A stretch of DNA of 48,601 nucleotides from Bacteroidota bacterium (GTDB taxonomy: Bacteria; Bacteroidota; Bacteroidia; Sphingobacteriales; Sphingobacteriaceae), in contig JABDAU010000022.1 of assembly GCA_013289045.1 (NCBI GenBank), positions 1-48,601 of the forward strand, in the 5' to 3' direction. This document shows positions 33,645 to 42,748 of the stretch, piece by piece. The translations under genes and the position numbers were made by a program. The notes under the pieces are model-generated. The model was given only the letters and a program-made list of their open reading frames with translations, did not search any database and had not been told where the DNA came from. Numbering within the stretch: the first letter of the stretch is position 1; every line of letters begins with the position of its first letter.

Positions 33645-34595
33645 ATGAGCTTAACTATCGATACACATCACCACATGTTGCCCGATTTCTTTTTTGAGGC
33701 AACCAATGAAAAGGATAACCCTGTCGGCGGGTTGAAACCACATGCCTGGTCTATTGAGGGATCTTTGGCATTTATGGACGAGATGGAAATAGATATTGCC
33801 GTTACATCCATCAGCACGCCGGGCATCGAAATGCGCGACCGGAAAGCTGCAAAAGGGCTGGCACGGAAGTGCAATGAGCTTGCAGCCTCGATGGTGTCAA
33901 AATATCCAAAGCGTTTTGGTGCGCTGGCAAGTGTTCCCATGCCGAACGTAGATGATGCGATAGAGGAGATCACCTATGCGCTTGATGTGCTGAAGCTGGA
34001 TGGCGTTGTGTTGTTTACCAATGCACAGGGCATTTACCTGGGGGACCAGCGCATGAAGCCTTTGTTCCATGAATTGCAACAGCGGAAAGCCTCCGTTTTT
34101 GTCCACCCGAATGCTTCTCCCGATCCGGTAGCGCACGCTCTCGGGCTTACGGACAATCTGATCGATTTTCCGGGTGATACGACCAGGGCGATCGCGCAAC
34201 TGCACTACGGTGGGACCTTTGCAGAAACGCCCGATGTGAAATTCGTTTTCTCCCATGCGGGGGGCACAGCACCCTACCTGGCCGGAAGAATGGCTATCGT
34301 GGATGAAATGCAAATCATGGGAGACAGCTCGGCTACCGGAACTTCAGCAGAAAGCTTTCGCCGGCTTTACTGGGATACCGCACTGGCTTGGACAGACCCG
34401 GTGATCAATCACCTTCGCCACATCGGCGGCATGGATAAGGTGGTGTTCGGCACCGATTATCCATACGTACGGAACGATTTGGCAGCAAAAGGAAGACTAA
34501 CCTTAAAAAGCAACCCGGACATCAGTCCTGAAGATAAAGAAAAACTCTTTAGCGGTAACGCACTGGACCTGTTCCCAAGATTCGACACACATTAA
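33645..34595 (+). CDS. Amidohydrolase family protein, ACMSD/6-methylsalicylate decarboxylase-like
   Basis: 316 residues from ATG 33645; the earlier in-frame codon at 33597 is not conserved in type. A metal-dependent TIM barrel: the first ligands are in TIDTHHHMLPDFF, with VFVHPNASPDP, VKFVFSHAGGTAPYLAGR and the catalytic Asp in KVVFGTDYPYV. The order and the missing beta-4 lysine are those of the ACMSD group, which performs non-oxidative decarboxylation or hydration of aromatic or dienoic acids. It lies 64 bp after the ALDH. Decarboxylase activity is inferred, not shown. Confidence 0.9.
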   Translation: MSLTIDTHHHMLPDFFFEATNEKDNPVGGLKPHAWSIEGSLAFMDEMEIDIAVTSISTPGIEMRDRKAAKGLARKCNELAASMVSKYPKRFGALASVPMPNVDDAIEEITYALDVLKLDGVVLFTNAQGIYLGDQRMKPLFHELQQRKASVFVHPNASPDPVAHALGLTDNLIDFPGDTTRAIAQLHYGGTFAETPDVKFVFSHAGGTAPYLAGRMAIVDEMQIMGDSSATGTSAESFRRLYWDTALAWTDPVINHLRHIGGMDKVVFGTDYPYVRNDLAAKGRLTLKSNPDISPEDKEKLFSGNALDLFPRFDTH

Positions 34596-34617
34596 CCCAA
34601 CATTCAATCAAAAGGTC

Positions 34618-35361
34618 ATGATAACAACAGCTAAAACACATGAAGGAAAAGTGGCCCTGGTAACGGGCGCCGCTCAGGGTATCGGTCAGGCCATTGCGAT
34701 AGCATTGGCCGAACGCGGGGCGATTGTGATCGCAACGGATATTATCACACCAGGGGAAACTTTAGGAAAGATCGGACCTGCCGGTTCCGCCTATCAACTG
34801 GACGTAACCAACGAGCAGGACTGGAAAACATTGGCCCTTAAATCCGAAACACTGGGCGGTGTTGATATTGTTGTAAATAATGCAGGATATTTTCCTAACC
34901 GGCCCATCGACCAGCTGGACCTGGAGACCTGGCGCAAAACTATTTCTACAAATCTCGACTCTCATTTCTTAAGTGTGAAAACCTTTTTGCCCGGTATGCG
35001 AAAGAAAAAATGGGGCCGCTTTGTAGGTATCTCTTCCAATATGGTTGGTTTAACGATCCCTGGCATGAGTCATTATATCGCATCCAAAATGGGTATAATC
35101 GGATTTATGCGTGGGCTCGCTAATGATGTTGCCGGTGATGGCATTACTGCTAATGCCGTGCTTCCGGGGATCATCAATACTAAGGCCATAGCCGACATTC
35201 CGGATGAGATGCAACGTGCGACCTGGGAACAACAGGCGATTAAACGATTAGGTGAACCACAGGATGTTACCGGAGCGGTTTTGTTTCTTACAAGTAACGA
35301 TGCCTCATTTATGACCGGCCAGGCGCTGGTGGTGGATGGCGGTCAATATAGAATAGGTTAA
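34618..35361 (+). CDS. SDR family oxidoreductase
   Basis: A 247-residue classical short-chain dehydrogenase. The cofactor motif is VALVTGAAQGIGQAIAIAL at residues 10-28, with NNAGYF at about 90. The catalytic Ser is in GISSNMVGL, and YIASKMG gives YxxxK. It ends in the common ASFMTGQALVVDGGQYRIG. It would interconvert a secondary alcohol and a ketone using NAD(P)H. It starts 22 bp after the amidohydrolase stop and is the third gene of the long operon. Confidence 0.93.
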   Translation: MITTAKTHEGKVALVTGAAQGIGQAIAIALAERGAIVIATDIITPGETLGKIGPAGSAYQLDVTNEQDWKTLALKSETLGGVDIVVNNAGYFPNRPIDQLDLETWRKTISTNLDSHFLSVKTFLPGMRKKKWGRFVGISSNMVGLTIPGMSHYIASKMGIIGFMRGLANDVAGDGITANAVLPGIINTKAIADIPDEMQRATWEQQAIKRLGEPQDVTGAVLFLTSNDASFMTGQALVVDGGQYRIG

Positions 35362-35376
35362 TTAAATAATAATAAA

Positions 35377-35925
35377 ATGAAATCAATAAAAAATAGCTTT
35401 CTCCTTGTCCTTGCCGGTTTGGTAATGACAATTACAGTCGCCGGCAAGCCGGCCGGCGCATCAGTTAACATTAAAAAAGCAAATAAAATTAAGTATATGA
35501 AAAAGAACAATGTATTGGGTACCTGGTCATTAGTTACCGGTTACCTTGATAATCATGGAGCCCATATAGACATCCTCGGCCCGCATCCTGCCGGCATGCT
35601 GGTTTTCACAGAAGACCTGCACTTTATCGTCATCGTGCATAACCCTGATATACCAAAATTTGCTTCGGGAGACCGTGCAAACGCAACGCCTGAAGAATAC
35701 AAAACTGCAGTAACCAACAGTCTTGGCGTGTGTGGCTCCTATACGGTAGACGACAATGGAGAATTTGGCGAAGAACATGTCTCAGGTTCAACATTCCAAA
35801 ACATGAACGGTCATACCAGGGGCAAAAATGAGATTTCTGTAAAAGTTGAAGGTGACAAGCTGATAGAAATTCAAAAAATAGGTGACGGCATTGGGGTTCA
35901 CCTGGAATGGAAACGGGTGCAATAA
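35377..35925 (+). CDS. Lipocalin-like domain protein, probably exported
   Basis: A 182-residue protein. An N-terminal hydrophobic segment (LLVLAGLVMTITVAGKPAGA) acts as signal peptide. A lipocalin-like beta-barrel begins at about residue 45 with NNVLGTWSLVTGYLDNHGA, followed by LGPHPAGMLVFTEDLHFIVI and GVCGSYTVDDNGEF. An internal ATG (residue 41) could give a cytosolic form of the bare domain. Such small barrels bind hydrophobic ligands and often sit beside oxidoreductases. It starts 15 bp after the SDR; the OYE gene follows by 8 bp. Confidence 0.85.
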   Translation: MKSIKNSFLLVLAGLVMTITVAGKPAGASVNIKKANKIKYMKKNNVLGTWSLVTGYLDNHGAHIDILGPHPAGMLVFTEDLHFIVIVHNPDIPKFASGDRANATPEEYKTAVTNSLGVCGSYTVDDNGEFGEEHVSGSTFQNMNGHTRGKNEISVKVEGDKLIEIQKIGDGIGVHLEWKRVQ

Positions 35926-35933
35926 TTCGGATT

Positions 35934-37028
35934 ATGAAAAAGTTACTCATGCCCTATAACGGCACAAATTTGCAGCTTAAAAATCATGTCGTCATGGCCC
36001 CGATGACCAGGAGCCGGGCGATCGGGAATATCCCCAACGCCCTGATGGCCGAATATTACGCACAGCGTAAAGGCGCGGGTCTGATCATTACGGAGGGCAC
36101 AGCCCCTGCACCTGAAGCGCTGGGTTATCCAAGGATGCCCGGTATTTTTTCGGCCGAACAGATCGAAGGGTGGAAACCGGTGACTGCTGCCGTTCATCAA
36201 AACGGCACCAAGATATTTTTACAGATCATGCATACCGGCCGTATAGGACATGTAGCTAATTTACCGGAGAACGTACAGTTGGTCGGTGCGTCCGCCATCC
36301 CTGCTGCGGGGCAGATGCACACCGATACCATGGGTAGCCAGGATTACAGCCGGCCGGAAGCGTTAACCACTCAAGGCGTAAAATCAGTGATCGGGGATTT
36401 TGTCACAGCCGCTAAAAACGCCATGGCTGCCGGGTTCGACGGCGTGGAACTGCATGGCGCAAACGGTTACCTGATCGAGCAGTTCCTGAATCCGCATGTC
36501 AACAACCGTTCGGATCAATATGGCGGGAGCGTTGAAAACCGGTCGCGTTTTGCGGTGGAGATCGCAGAACAGGTATCCGAAGCGATCGGCAGGGACAAGC
36601 TTGGAATCCGTATTTCGCCTAATTCGACGTTGGGCGACCTGCAGCCTTATCAGGCCGATACTATTCGGGAAACCTACATCCACCTGGCCCGCGAGTTTAA
36701 TCTGGCCGGCATTGCCTACCTTCATATAAGCATCAACCCGGAAATTCCTATTGCTACGCTCAGCGCGATACGTGCGGAATTTACGGGCGCCATTATCCAC
36801 AGCAGCGGCTTCACAACAGAAACAGGCGAAGCGAAATTACAGGCAGGTGATGCGGACCTTATAGGCTTCGGCCGTGATTTCCTCGCCAACCCGGATCTTG
36901 TTGAACGGATCGCAGCCGGCGCAAAATTCAATCAGGTAAATTACAGCACACTTTACTCGCCAGGGCCAAAAGGTTTTACCGACTATCCCCGGATGACTGA
37001 CAATAAGCACAAGACAATTCTATTGTAG
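35934..37028 (+). CDS. Old Yellow Enzyme family alkene reductase (NADH:flavin oxidoreductase)
   Basis: 364 residues from ATG 35934; the frame extends upstream into the lipocalin gene. FMN-binding TIM barrel: MAPMTRSRAI at about residue 18, IFLQIMHTGRIGH near 95. The substrate-binding pair is H174/N177 in ELHGANGYLIEQFLNP, with the proton donor Y179, and the phosphate site is DLIGFGRDFLANPDLV. These match the OYE/N-ethylmaleimide reductase class, which reduces activated C=C bonds of enones, quinones and nitro compounds with NAD(P)H. Fifth gene of the operon, consistent with electrophile detoxification. Confidence 0.95.
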   Translation: MKKLLMPYNGTNLQLKNHVVMAPMTRSRAIGNIPNALMAEYYAQRKGAGLIITEGTAPAPEALGYPRMPGIFSAEQIEGWKPVTAAVHQNGTKIFLQIMHTGRIGHVANLPENVQLVGASAIPAAGQMHTDTMGSQDYSRPEALTTQGVKSVIGDFVTAAKNAMAAGFDGVELHGANGYLIEQFLNPHVNNRSDQYGGSVENRSRFAVEIAEQVSEAIGRDKLGIRISPNSTLGDLQPYQADTIRETYIHLAREFNLAGIAYLHISINPEIPIATLSAIRAEFTGAIIHSSGFTTETGEAKLQAGDADLIGFGRDFLANPDLVERIAAGAKFNQVNYSTLYSPGPKGFTDYPRMTDNKHKTILL

Positions 37029-37051
37029 CGCAATTAGTAAATCGTATTATC

Positions 37052-37477
37052 ATGAAAGAACAGGAGAATATAGCTATTGCCCGGGAATACTTTATCAGGG
37101 CCGATCAGGGGCGCGCGGACGTGCTGGATCTGTTTCAGACTGACGCGGAATTTTATTTTCCCAAGTTCGGTTTTGGCTTTGGCCGGGAATCACTTTTTGA
37201 ACTGGTAAAAGGGTTTGGGGATAGCCTTGAATTTATCCAGCATGATTATGACGGTTTACATTTCATCCCTTCCGGTGATTCGCTGGTGGTTGAAGGCGCC
37301 TCGAAGGGCAAGATTGCCGGTAAAACCTGGGAAGGCGGCGTAACGCCCGGCGGCCGTTTCTGTAACGTATTTAAATTCCGTGATGGCCTGATCTCCAGTA
37401 TCCATGTCTACCTTGACCCAGACTATACCGGTGATGATGAAGCACGTTTCAGGTGGGGCAAGGATCGCTCCTGGTAA
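37052..37477 (+). CDS. SnoaL-like/nuclear transport factor 2 family protein
   Basis: A 141-residue cytosolic protein with NIAIAREYFIRADQGRADVL at the start, then LFQTDAEFYFPKFGFGFG and FKFRDGLISSIHVYLDPDY, the usual SnoaL-like pattern in which the last strand reads as a short helix-less IHVYLDP. Possible roles are isomerase, dehydratase or ligand binding. Twenty-three bp after the OYE gene and 55 bp before the third yceI. A different subgroup from the SnoaL-like gene at 21150. Confidence 0.85.
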   Translation: MKEQENIAIAREYFIRADQGRADVLDLFQTDAEFYFPKFGFGFGRESLFELVKGFGDSLEFIQHDYDGLHFIPSGDSLVVEGASKGKIAGKTWEGGVTPGGRFCNVFKFRDGLISSIHVYLDPDYTGDDEARFRWGKDRSW

Positions 37478-37532
37478 TTGCTGCTGCTCAATTTTATAAC
37501 CATTAAATGATAAACACAGAAAAACCACGATC

Positions 37533-38063
37533 ATGATAACAAAATGGAAAATCGATCCCGCGCACAGTGAGATCCAGTTTAAGGTGAAGCATCTGATGAT
37601 CTCCACGGTTACCGGCTATTTCAACACCAATAACCTTTGGGTCGAAACGGAAGAAGAGGATTTTACAAAAGCTGCTAAAATTGAATTTTCGGCAGATGTA
37701 AATTCGGTCAACACGGCCAATGAGCAACGTGACGGCCACCTGAAATCCGCGGATTTCTTTGATACGGAAAAGTTTAAGTTCATCACCTTTAAAGGCACAA
37801 AAGCTGAAAAATCAGGCGATGACTATTTGCTGCATGGCGACCTGACGATCAAAGACGTCACCAGGCCCGTAAGTTTAAAGGTCGAGCACGGCGGTACCGT
37901 AGTGGACCCGTATAACCAGACCAAAACCGGGTTTAGCCTTTTAGGTAAAATCAGCAGGAAAGAATTTGGTTTAACCTGGGACGCGGTTACAGAAGCAGGC
38001 AGCATTGTTGTTGGTGATGAAGTTAAGATCAATTGTGAGGTACAACTGATCAAGTTAGCTTAA
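37533..38063 (+). CDS. YceI family protein, cytosolic copy
   Basis: A 176-residue YceI barrel without signal peptide. It begins WKIDPAHSEIQFKVKHLMIS and has SVNTANEQRDGHLKSADFFD and GDLTIKDVTRPVSLKVEHGG. Third YceI of the window and the only one predicted to stay in the cytosol, where it may carry a hydrophobic intermediate for the operon's enzymes (inference). Last gene of the FNR-like-controlled operon; no clear hairpin terminator follows. Confidence 0.92.
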   Translation: MITKWKIDPAHSEIQFKVKHLMISTVTGYFNTNNLWVETEEEDFTKAAKIEFSADVNSVNTANEQRDGHLKSADFFDTEKFKFITFKGTKAEKSGDDYLLHGDLTIKDVTRPVSLKVEHGGTVVDPYNQTKTGFSLLGKISRKEFGLTWDAVTEAGSIVVGDEVKINCEVQLIKLA

Positions 38064-39020
38064 TTGAGCAATGTTTACTGCTGTGAGAATATTAAAAGGG
38101 ATCAGGAATTGGGGCATCGCCATCTGGTTAGCGAGGCAATTTAAAAAACCATAGAACGAATATTTCAAAAAAATGGATGCAGCACCTGAACAGGTGCCGC
38201 TCTTTGTTAAGGGTGTGCGGGTTGCCCCTTTTTACGAAGGTTATGAAACGTCTATTAAGATTTATCACCCAGCCAAGCTACGTATGAATTTCATTTTCCC
38301 GGATCACCTTTTTGCTCAGGGCTTCGGTATCGTGCAGCGGAATTACCTACGGATTAAACAGAATATTTGTGCCGAACAAAGAGGTGCTAAAAACCAAGCA
38401 GACCGCAAAAACGGTATTGCGATTCTTTAATTATGACTTAGCACGGCATTTACTTTTGTATTGGATAAATCGCGCTAAATTTTTTATAAATCATTTCGGT
38501 GGTCGATTCATCAATATGAGCTTTTAGATATGCTGGTGTTGGAGGCTTAAATTTAACCAAAATCTAATTTTCTTTGTTATCGCCATTTGTCAGTACGGCA
38601 GTAAAGAAAAAACAGCTGTCTTCCTTCCTTATAACAAAAGTACAGAGAACGTTAGACGATTAAAATCCTTTATACTCGGGTATAACAAATTAATCTATGT
38701 TTTCTCGTTTAACATCAAAGGGGCAACACACCATATCGTCTAAACTCGTTAACTAAATAAGTATTTATGGTCAATATTTCTCCATGATAGGTATAATGCA
38801 CGATCAAAAAAGGCTCGTTGATTATTGCGGTGCCAATTTCATCCAATTTGAGCTCTTCACCCCAAATATTCTACTATAAAATCAGGATATAACAATCATC
38901 AATGGCGTTTTTATCATTGCCATCTATGAACCCGACCGGGTTACCATGGAAGATTAAAACATATAACCTTTTTTATAAAAAAAAGGCCACTTCCGCTTGA
39001 AAGTGACCTTTTTGATTTCG
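38064..39020. other. Gene-poor AT-rich region
   Basis: 957 bp with no convincing gene. An 85-codon frame at 38173-38430 (APEQVPLFVKGVRVAPFYEG...) has no recognisable family and no clear promoter. Several interrupted frames suggest eroded sequence. It ends in the tRNA terminator hairpin. Confidence 0.6.
38983..39010 (-). terminator. Terminator of tRNA-Phe
   Basis: A 10-bp stem AAGGTCACTT/AAGTGGCCTT (one G-T pair) with an 8-nt loop, followed on the minus strand by T8. It lies 10 bp past the tRNA 3' end. Confidence 0.8.
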
Positions 39021-39093
39021 TGGTATCAGCTGGAATCGAACCAGCGACACAAGGATTTTCAGTCCTTTGCTCTACCAACTGAGCTATGATACC
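39021..39093 (-). tRNA. tRNA-Phe (anticodon GAA)
   Basis: 73 nt with a complete cloverleaf: acceptor GGTATCA/TGATACC, D arm TAGCTCAGTTGGTAGAGC, anticodon loop CTGAAAA with GAA, T arm GCTGGTTCGATTCCAGC, discriminator A. The 3' CCA is not encoded. Confidence 0.97.
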
Positions 39094-39702
39094 GTCCCGT
39101 TGGGGTTGCAAATATAAAATTAAATCTTTGCAACCTGAATTTTTTATAAAAAAAGCTCTAATACGCTTAAAATCAATATTATATCTTTGGTATTGACTCC
39201 ACTTAAAGAGCATTTCCTTCGACAAATTTATAAGAAAACCCCACTGCAGCAACAAAAAGTTTCTGATTTAAAAAACCTTTGTGACCTATTTGGCCCGATT
39301 TGTAAGTTATTCTTCTCACAGATTTGCTCTTGTATTGGCAACGTTAATATCGAGTGCTTTTTTCTAATAACAAGATTGTTACAAGTTTTTTACAGCATAT
39401 AAAGAAGTAAATCCAGCTATGGCAGTACCCGAAACAGGATTCGGCAAACAGTTTTTTATAGCACGCAGTAAATCAATAATTTAACTATAGCGTAAATAAA
39501 TTGCTGGTGCATAAATGCGATATATTTTGCTATATAGATAAGCTAAATCACATAAAAATGGGGAAAATTTAAACAATATTGAGTAATTTTTAATAGTAAT
39601 GAAAAGTGAGTCTTCGCAGGTCCTTAAATTAGTAATACTTTTTATCCTTACATTTAAATTCAATTAACTATTTGTTTAAATGTTTCTAATGAGAAAAACA
39701 TC
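39094..39702. other. Intergenic region between tRNA-Phe and susC-like gene
   Basis: 609 AT-rich bp without a supported gene. A leftward -7 box TATATTTG (39116-39109) fits the tRNA promoter and lies in a GGTTGCAAA/TTTGCAACC inverted repeat (39104-39135). I see no sigma/anti-sigma gene for the SusC protein here. Confidence 0.6.
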
Positions 39703-42700
39703 ATGAAGGGAAAACTACTATTATTATTTTTTATGAGCTTTCTTACGTTTTACGACGCGTTTGCTCAAAGCGATTTGAAAATTACGGGCTCAGTTAAAGA
39801 CGCCTCCGGCGGAGACCCGCTGCCCGGTGTTTCTGTAAAAGTAAAAGGAACGTCAATTGGTAATCAGACCGATGCTGAAGGTAAATATGCCATTCTTGCT
39901 CCTGCCGGGTCTACATTGGTATTTTCATTTATTGGTTATAGTCCGTCTGAGGTTACCGTTCCTGCTACCGGGAGCCGGGTTTTAAATGTTTCGCTTATTC
40001 CCAGTAAGCAGGAATTAACCGAAGTAACCATTTTAGGTACTTATGGCAACAATAAAAGGGTCGATAATATTTTAGGCAACAACACCATTGTTGCCGGCGA
40101 CCAAACCGCGGATAAGCCTAATGCCTCCGTGGCCGATGCGCTACAGGGCAGGGTACCAGGCCTGAGTATACTATCAGGCTCCGGCGAACCGGGCTCGTTA
40201 CCTTCAATTCGTATACAAGGTTTAGGATCTTTGACATCAGGTACAGACCCGTTGTATATTTTAGACGGTGTTCAGGTAAGTTCGGGTACCTTGTTAGCTA
40301 TTAACCCTGACGATATTGAATCCACCAACGTTTTAAGGGATGCGGCATCCACTTCTATCTACGGCGCACGTGCTGCTAACGGTGTAATAGTTGTTACCAC
40401 TAAACAAGGCTCCTTTAACCAGGCCTCTACTGTTACTTTTACCAGTCAGTACGGTGTATCAAGCCTTGCAAGTACCAACTTCTTTGCAAACGATTTTATG
40501 GATGCCACACAGTGGAAACAGTTTGAAGTGAGTGCAGGTTTGATATCGCAAACCAGTTTAAATCAAATTTTAGCTTCGTTACCTGTTCAAAATGCAAATA
40601 CCCAATGGTATAAGTATTTCTACAAAAGTAACCAACCTACATACCAGGAAAATCTTGACATATCAGGCGGCGGCGGCAAAACTTCATATTTTGTTTCGGC
40701 AGGCTATTTGAACCAGGAAGGAATTGCCTACGGATCAACATATGATCGTTATACATTAAGGTCAAACGTAACTTCGCACGTAAATAATTGGTTACAGGTT
40801 GGTGTTAACATCGCTTTGGCATATAGCCAAAACCACACCAACTCTGAAACAGGCGCCGTTATAGATGGCGGCTTATCAAGTTTACTTGCACCTATTTACT
40901 CCCCGTATGATGCTAATGGGAACCGTTTTGATAAAATACCGGGCACAACGGAGTATGATCCGAGGTATCTGGCCGAGCAAAATCCGGCCGTTACAAACAA
41001 TCTCCAGGTTGACCCGACGGCTTACTTGTTGATTACGCCATTTAAAGGCTTATCAATTAAAACCCAGGGCGGTATTGATGCTGCAATTGCAAATTCATCT
41101 GCAATACGGCTTCCTACTGATCTCGCGAATGTAGGCTATGGTACTGTAAATAATGGTAATTCTCAGGATGTGAATAAAACGTTTACCAATACCGTGGAGT
41201 ATAAATTTACGGTAGGCAAAGCAAATCATTTTGATGTACTGGGCGGCCAGGAGTACCAGGATGAAACGACAACCGGCTTTAATGCGTATGGTGAAGGACT
41301 GTCCGACCCACGTTTATTATTACTGCAAAACGCTCCGGACAAGGTAGCAATAAGCAGCTCTGAATATGAGTATGCGTTTGACTCGTTTTTCGGAAGGGCA
41401 GAGTATGATTGGAATAACAAATATTATGCTGAAGCTTCTATAAGATCTGACAGGTCATCGCGTTTTGGCGCTGATCACCGCGAAGGTACTTTTTATTCTG
41501 TGGGTGTATCATGGGAAGCGAAAAAAGAGGATTTTTTGAAAGATGTTTCCTGGATTGATAAACTGACCTTAAAGGCCAATACTGGTACACAAGGTAATGC
41601 CGAAATACTTGGATCAGGCAATGGTGAGGCGCAGGACTATTCAAGCCTGGCATTGCTGACTGGCAGTAATTTTTATAATGGTGTTGGGGGTTATTCTATT
41701 ACGCAGCCAGGCGATGCTAACTTAACATGGGAGCAGCAACAGCTGACCACTTTTGGGGTAGATGTGTCATTTTTAGACAGGATAAGGCTAAATGCTTCTT
41801 ATTATATCAAAAATACATCTCACATGCTTTTAGGCGTGCCATTCCCTTTTACCTCAGGTTTTGCATCAGTTACAGAGAATACAGGTGCAATGCAAAACAA
41901 AGGGTTTAACATAGGTTTTGAAGCGGATGCCTGGAAAGACCCGGCACACCAGGGCTACGTTACGCTTTTTGTAAATGCCGATATAACCCATAACAAAGTG
42001 ACCGCCTTGTTTGATGGAAGGAAAGATTTTCCGCAGCCTCAATTTTTACAAGCATGGGTAGTAGGTCAGCCTGTAACTTTCTATCTGCCGCTTTATGCCG
42101 GTGTAAATAAACAAACCGGTGCGCCTCAATGGTATTTGCCTGGTCCAAATCCTTCCATCCCTAACCGGAACCCTAACGAGGTGACCAGCAATTTTGATTC
42201 AAATGCCCTTCAGCAAAACTCAGGTATTGGCCAATATGCACCGTTTACGGGTGGCTTCGGTTTCCGCGCCGGTTATGAAGGCTTTACAATTGAAACCCTT
42301 TTCAACTTTGACTTAGGAAAACATTTGTTGAGCAATGACAATTACTTCTATCAAAACGGGAATGTGTTCCCCGGGTACAATACGCTGAAAGTTTCGGCCA
42401 ATTATTGGACACCTCAAAATACTAATGCACAGTTCCCTGATCCAAGCCAATATGATGAGCAACAATTCGACTCAAGCTTGCTTTATAATGCATCATTTAT
42501 GCGTTTAAAAGATCTTACAATAGGTTATACGCTGCCAAAATCTATAACAGGCGATAATAAAGCATTTAAAACCGTTAAAATATTTGTTGACGGACGTAAC
42601 CTGTTTACTGTTACCAAATATTTCGGTCCTGATCCGGAAGTTGATTCAAACTTAGTATACGGGCAATATCCTAATACCAAGCAATATACCGTAGGTTTTA

Positions 42701-42714
42701 AAGCAACTTTCTAA
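39703..42714 (+). CDS. SusC/RagA family TonB-linked outer-membrane receptor
   Basis: A 1003-residue protein with signal peptide (cleavage YDAFAQ). The carboxypeptidase-like regulatory domain at about residues 25-100 (ITGSVKDASGGDPLPGVSVKVKG) is followed by the SusC plug signature in LYILDGVQVSSGTLLAINPDDIESTNVLRDAASTSIYG-type order (about 183-222), then VIVVTTKQG. The 22-strand barrel ends in YTVGFKATF. Imports a glycan or oligopeptide with the SusD lipoprotein encoded 34 bp downstream, energised by TonB. No enzymes, sigma factor or FecR gene surround it, so the substrate cannot be predicted. Confidence 0.96.
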   Translation: MKGKLLLLFFMSFLTFYDAFAQSDLKITGSVKDASGGDPLPGVSVKVKGTSIGNQTDAEGKYAILAPAGSTLVFSFIGYSPSEVTVPATGSRVLNVSLIPSKQELTEVTILGTYGNNKRVDNILGNNTIVAGDQTADKPNASVADALQGRVPGLSILSGSGEPGSLPSIRIQGLGSLTSGTDPLYILDGVQVSSGTLLAINPDDIESTNVLRDAASTSIYGARAANGVIVVTTKQGSFNQASTVTFTSQYGVSSLASTNFFANDFMDATQWKQFEVSAGLISQTSLNQILASLPVQNANTQWYKYFYKSNQPTYQENLDISGGGGKTSYFVSAGYLNQEGIAYGSTYDRYTLRSNVTSHVNNWLQVGVNIALAYSQNHTNSETGAVIDGGLSSLLAPIYSPYDANGNRFDKIPGTTEYDPRYLAEQNPAVTNNLQVDPTAYLLITPFKGLSIKTQGGIDAAIANSSAIRLPTDLANVGYGTVNNGNSQDVNKTFTNTVEYKFTVGKANHFDVLGGQEYQDETTTGFNAYGEGLSDPRLLLLQNAPDKVAISSSEYEYAFDSFFGRAEYDWNNKYYAEASIRSDRSSRFGADHREGTFYSVGVSWEAKKEDFLKDVSWIDKLTLKANTGTQGNAEILGSGNGEAQDYSSLALLTGSNFYNGVGGYSITQPGDANLTWEQQQLTTFGVDVSFLDRIRLNASYYIKNTSHMLLGVPFPFTSGFASVTENTGAMQNKGFNIGFEADAWKDPAHQGYVTLFVNADITHNKVTALFDGRKDFPQPQFLQAWVVGQPVTFYLPLYAGVNKQTGAPQWYLPGPNPSIPNRNPNEVTSNFDSNALQQNSGIGQYAPFTGGFGFRAGYEGFTIETLFNFDLGKHLLSNDNYFYQNGNVFPGYNTLKVSANYWTPQNTNAQFPDPSQYDEQQFDSSLLYNASFMRLKDLTIGYTLPKSITGDNKAFKTVKIFVDGRNLFTVTKYFGPDPEVDSNLVYGQYPNTKQYTVGFKATF

Positions 42715-42748
42715 AAAATATTAATTCATTATTCAAGTGATATTAAAG

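Noticed and set aside
38173..38430. 85-codon ORF in the gene-poor region
   Set aside because: No recognisable family, promoter or operon context; kept only as a comment on the region.
39021..39093. tRNA-Phe as attachment site of an integrated element
   Set aside because: No integrase gene and no second copy of the tRNA 3' end was seen in the window.
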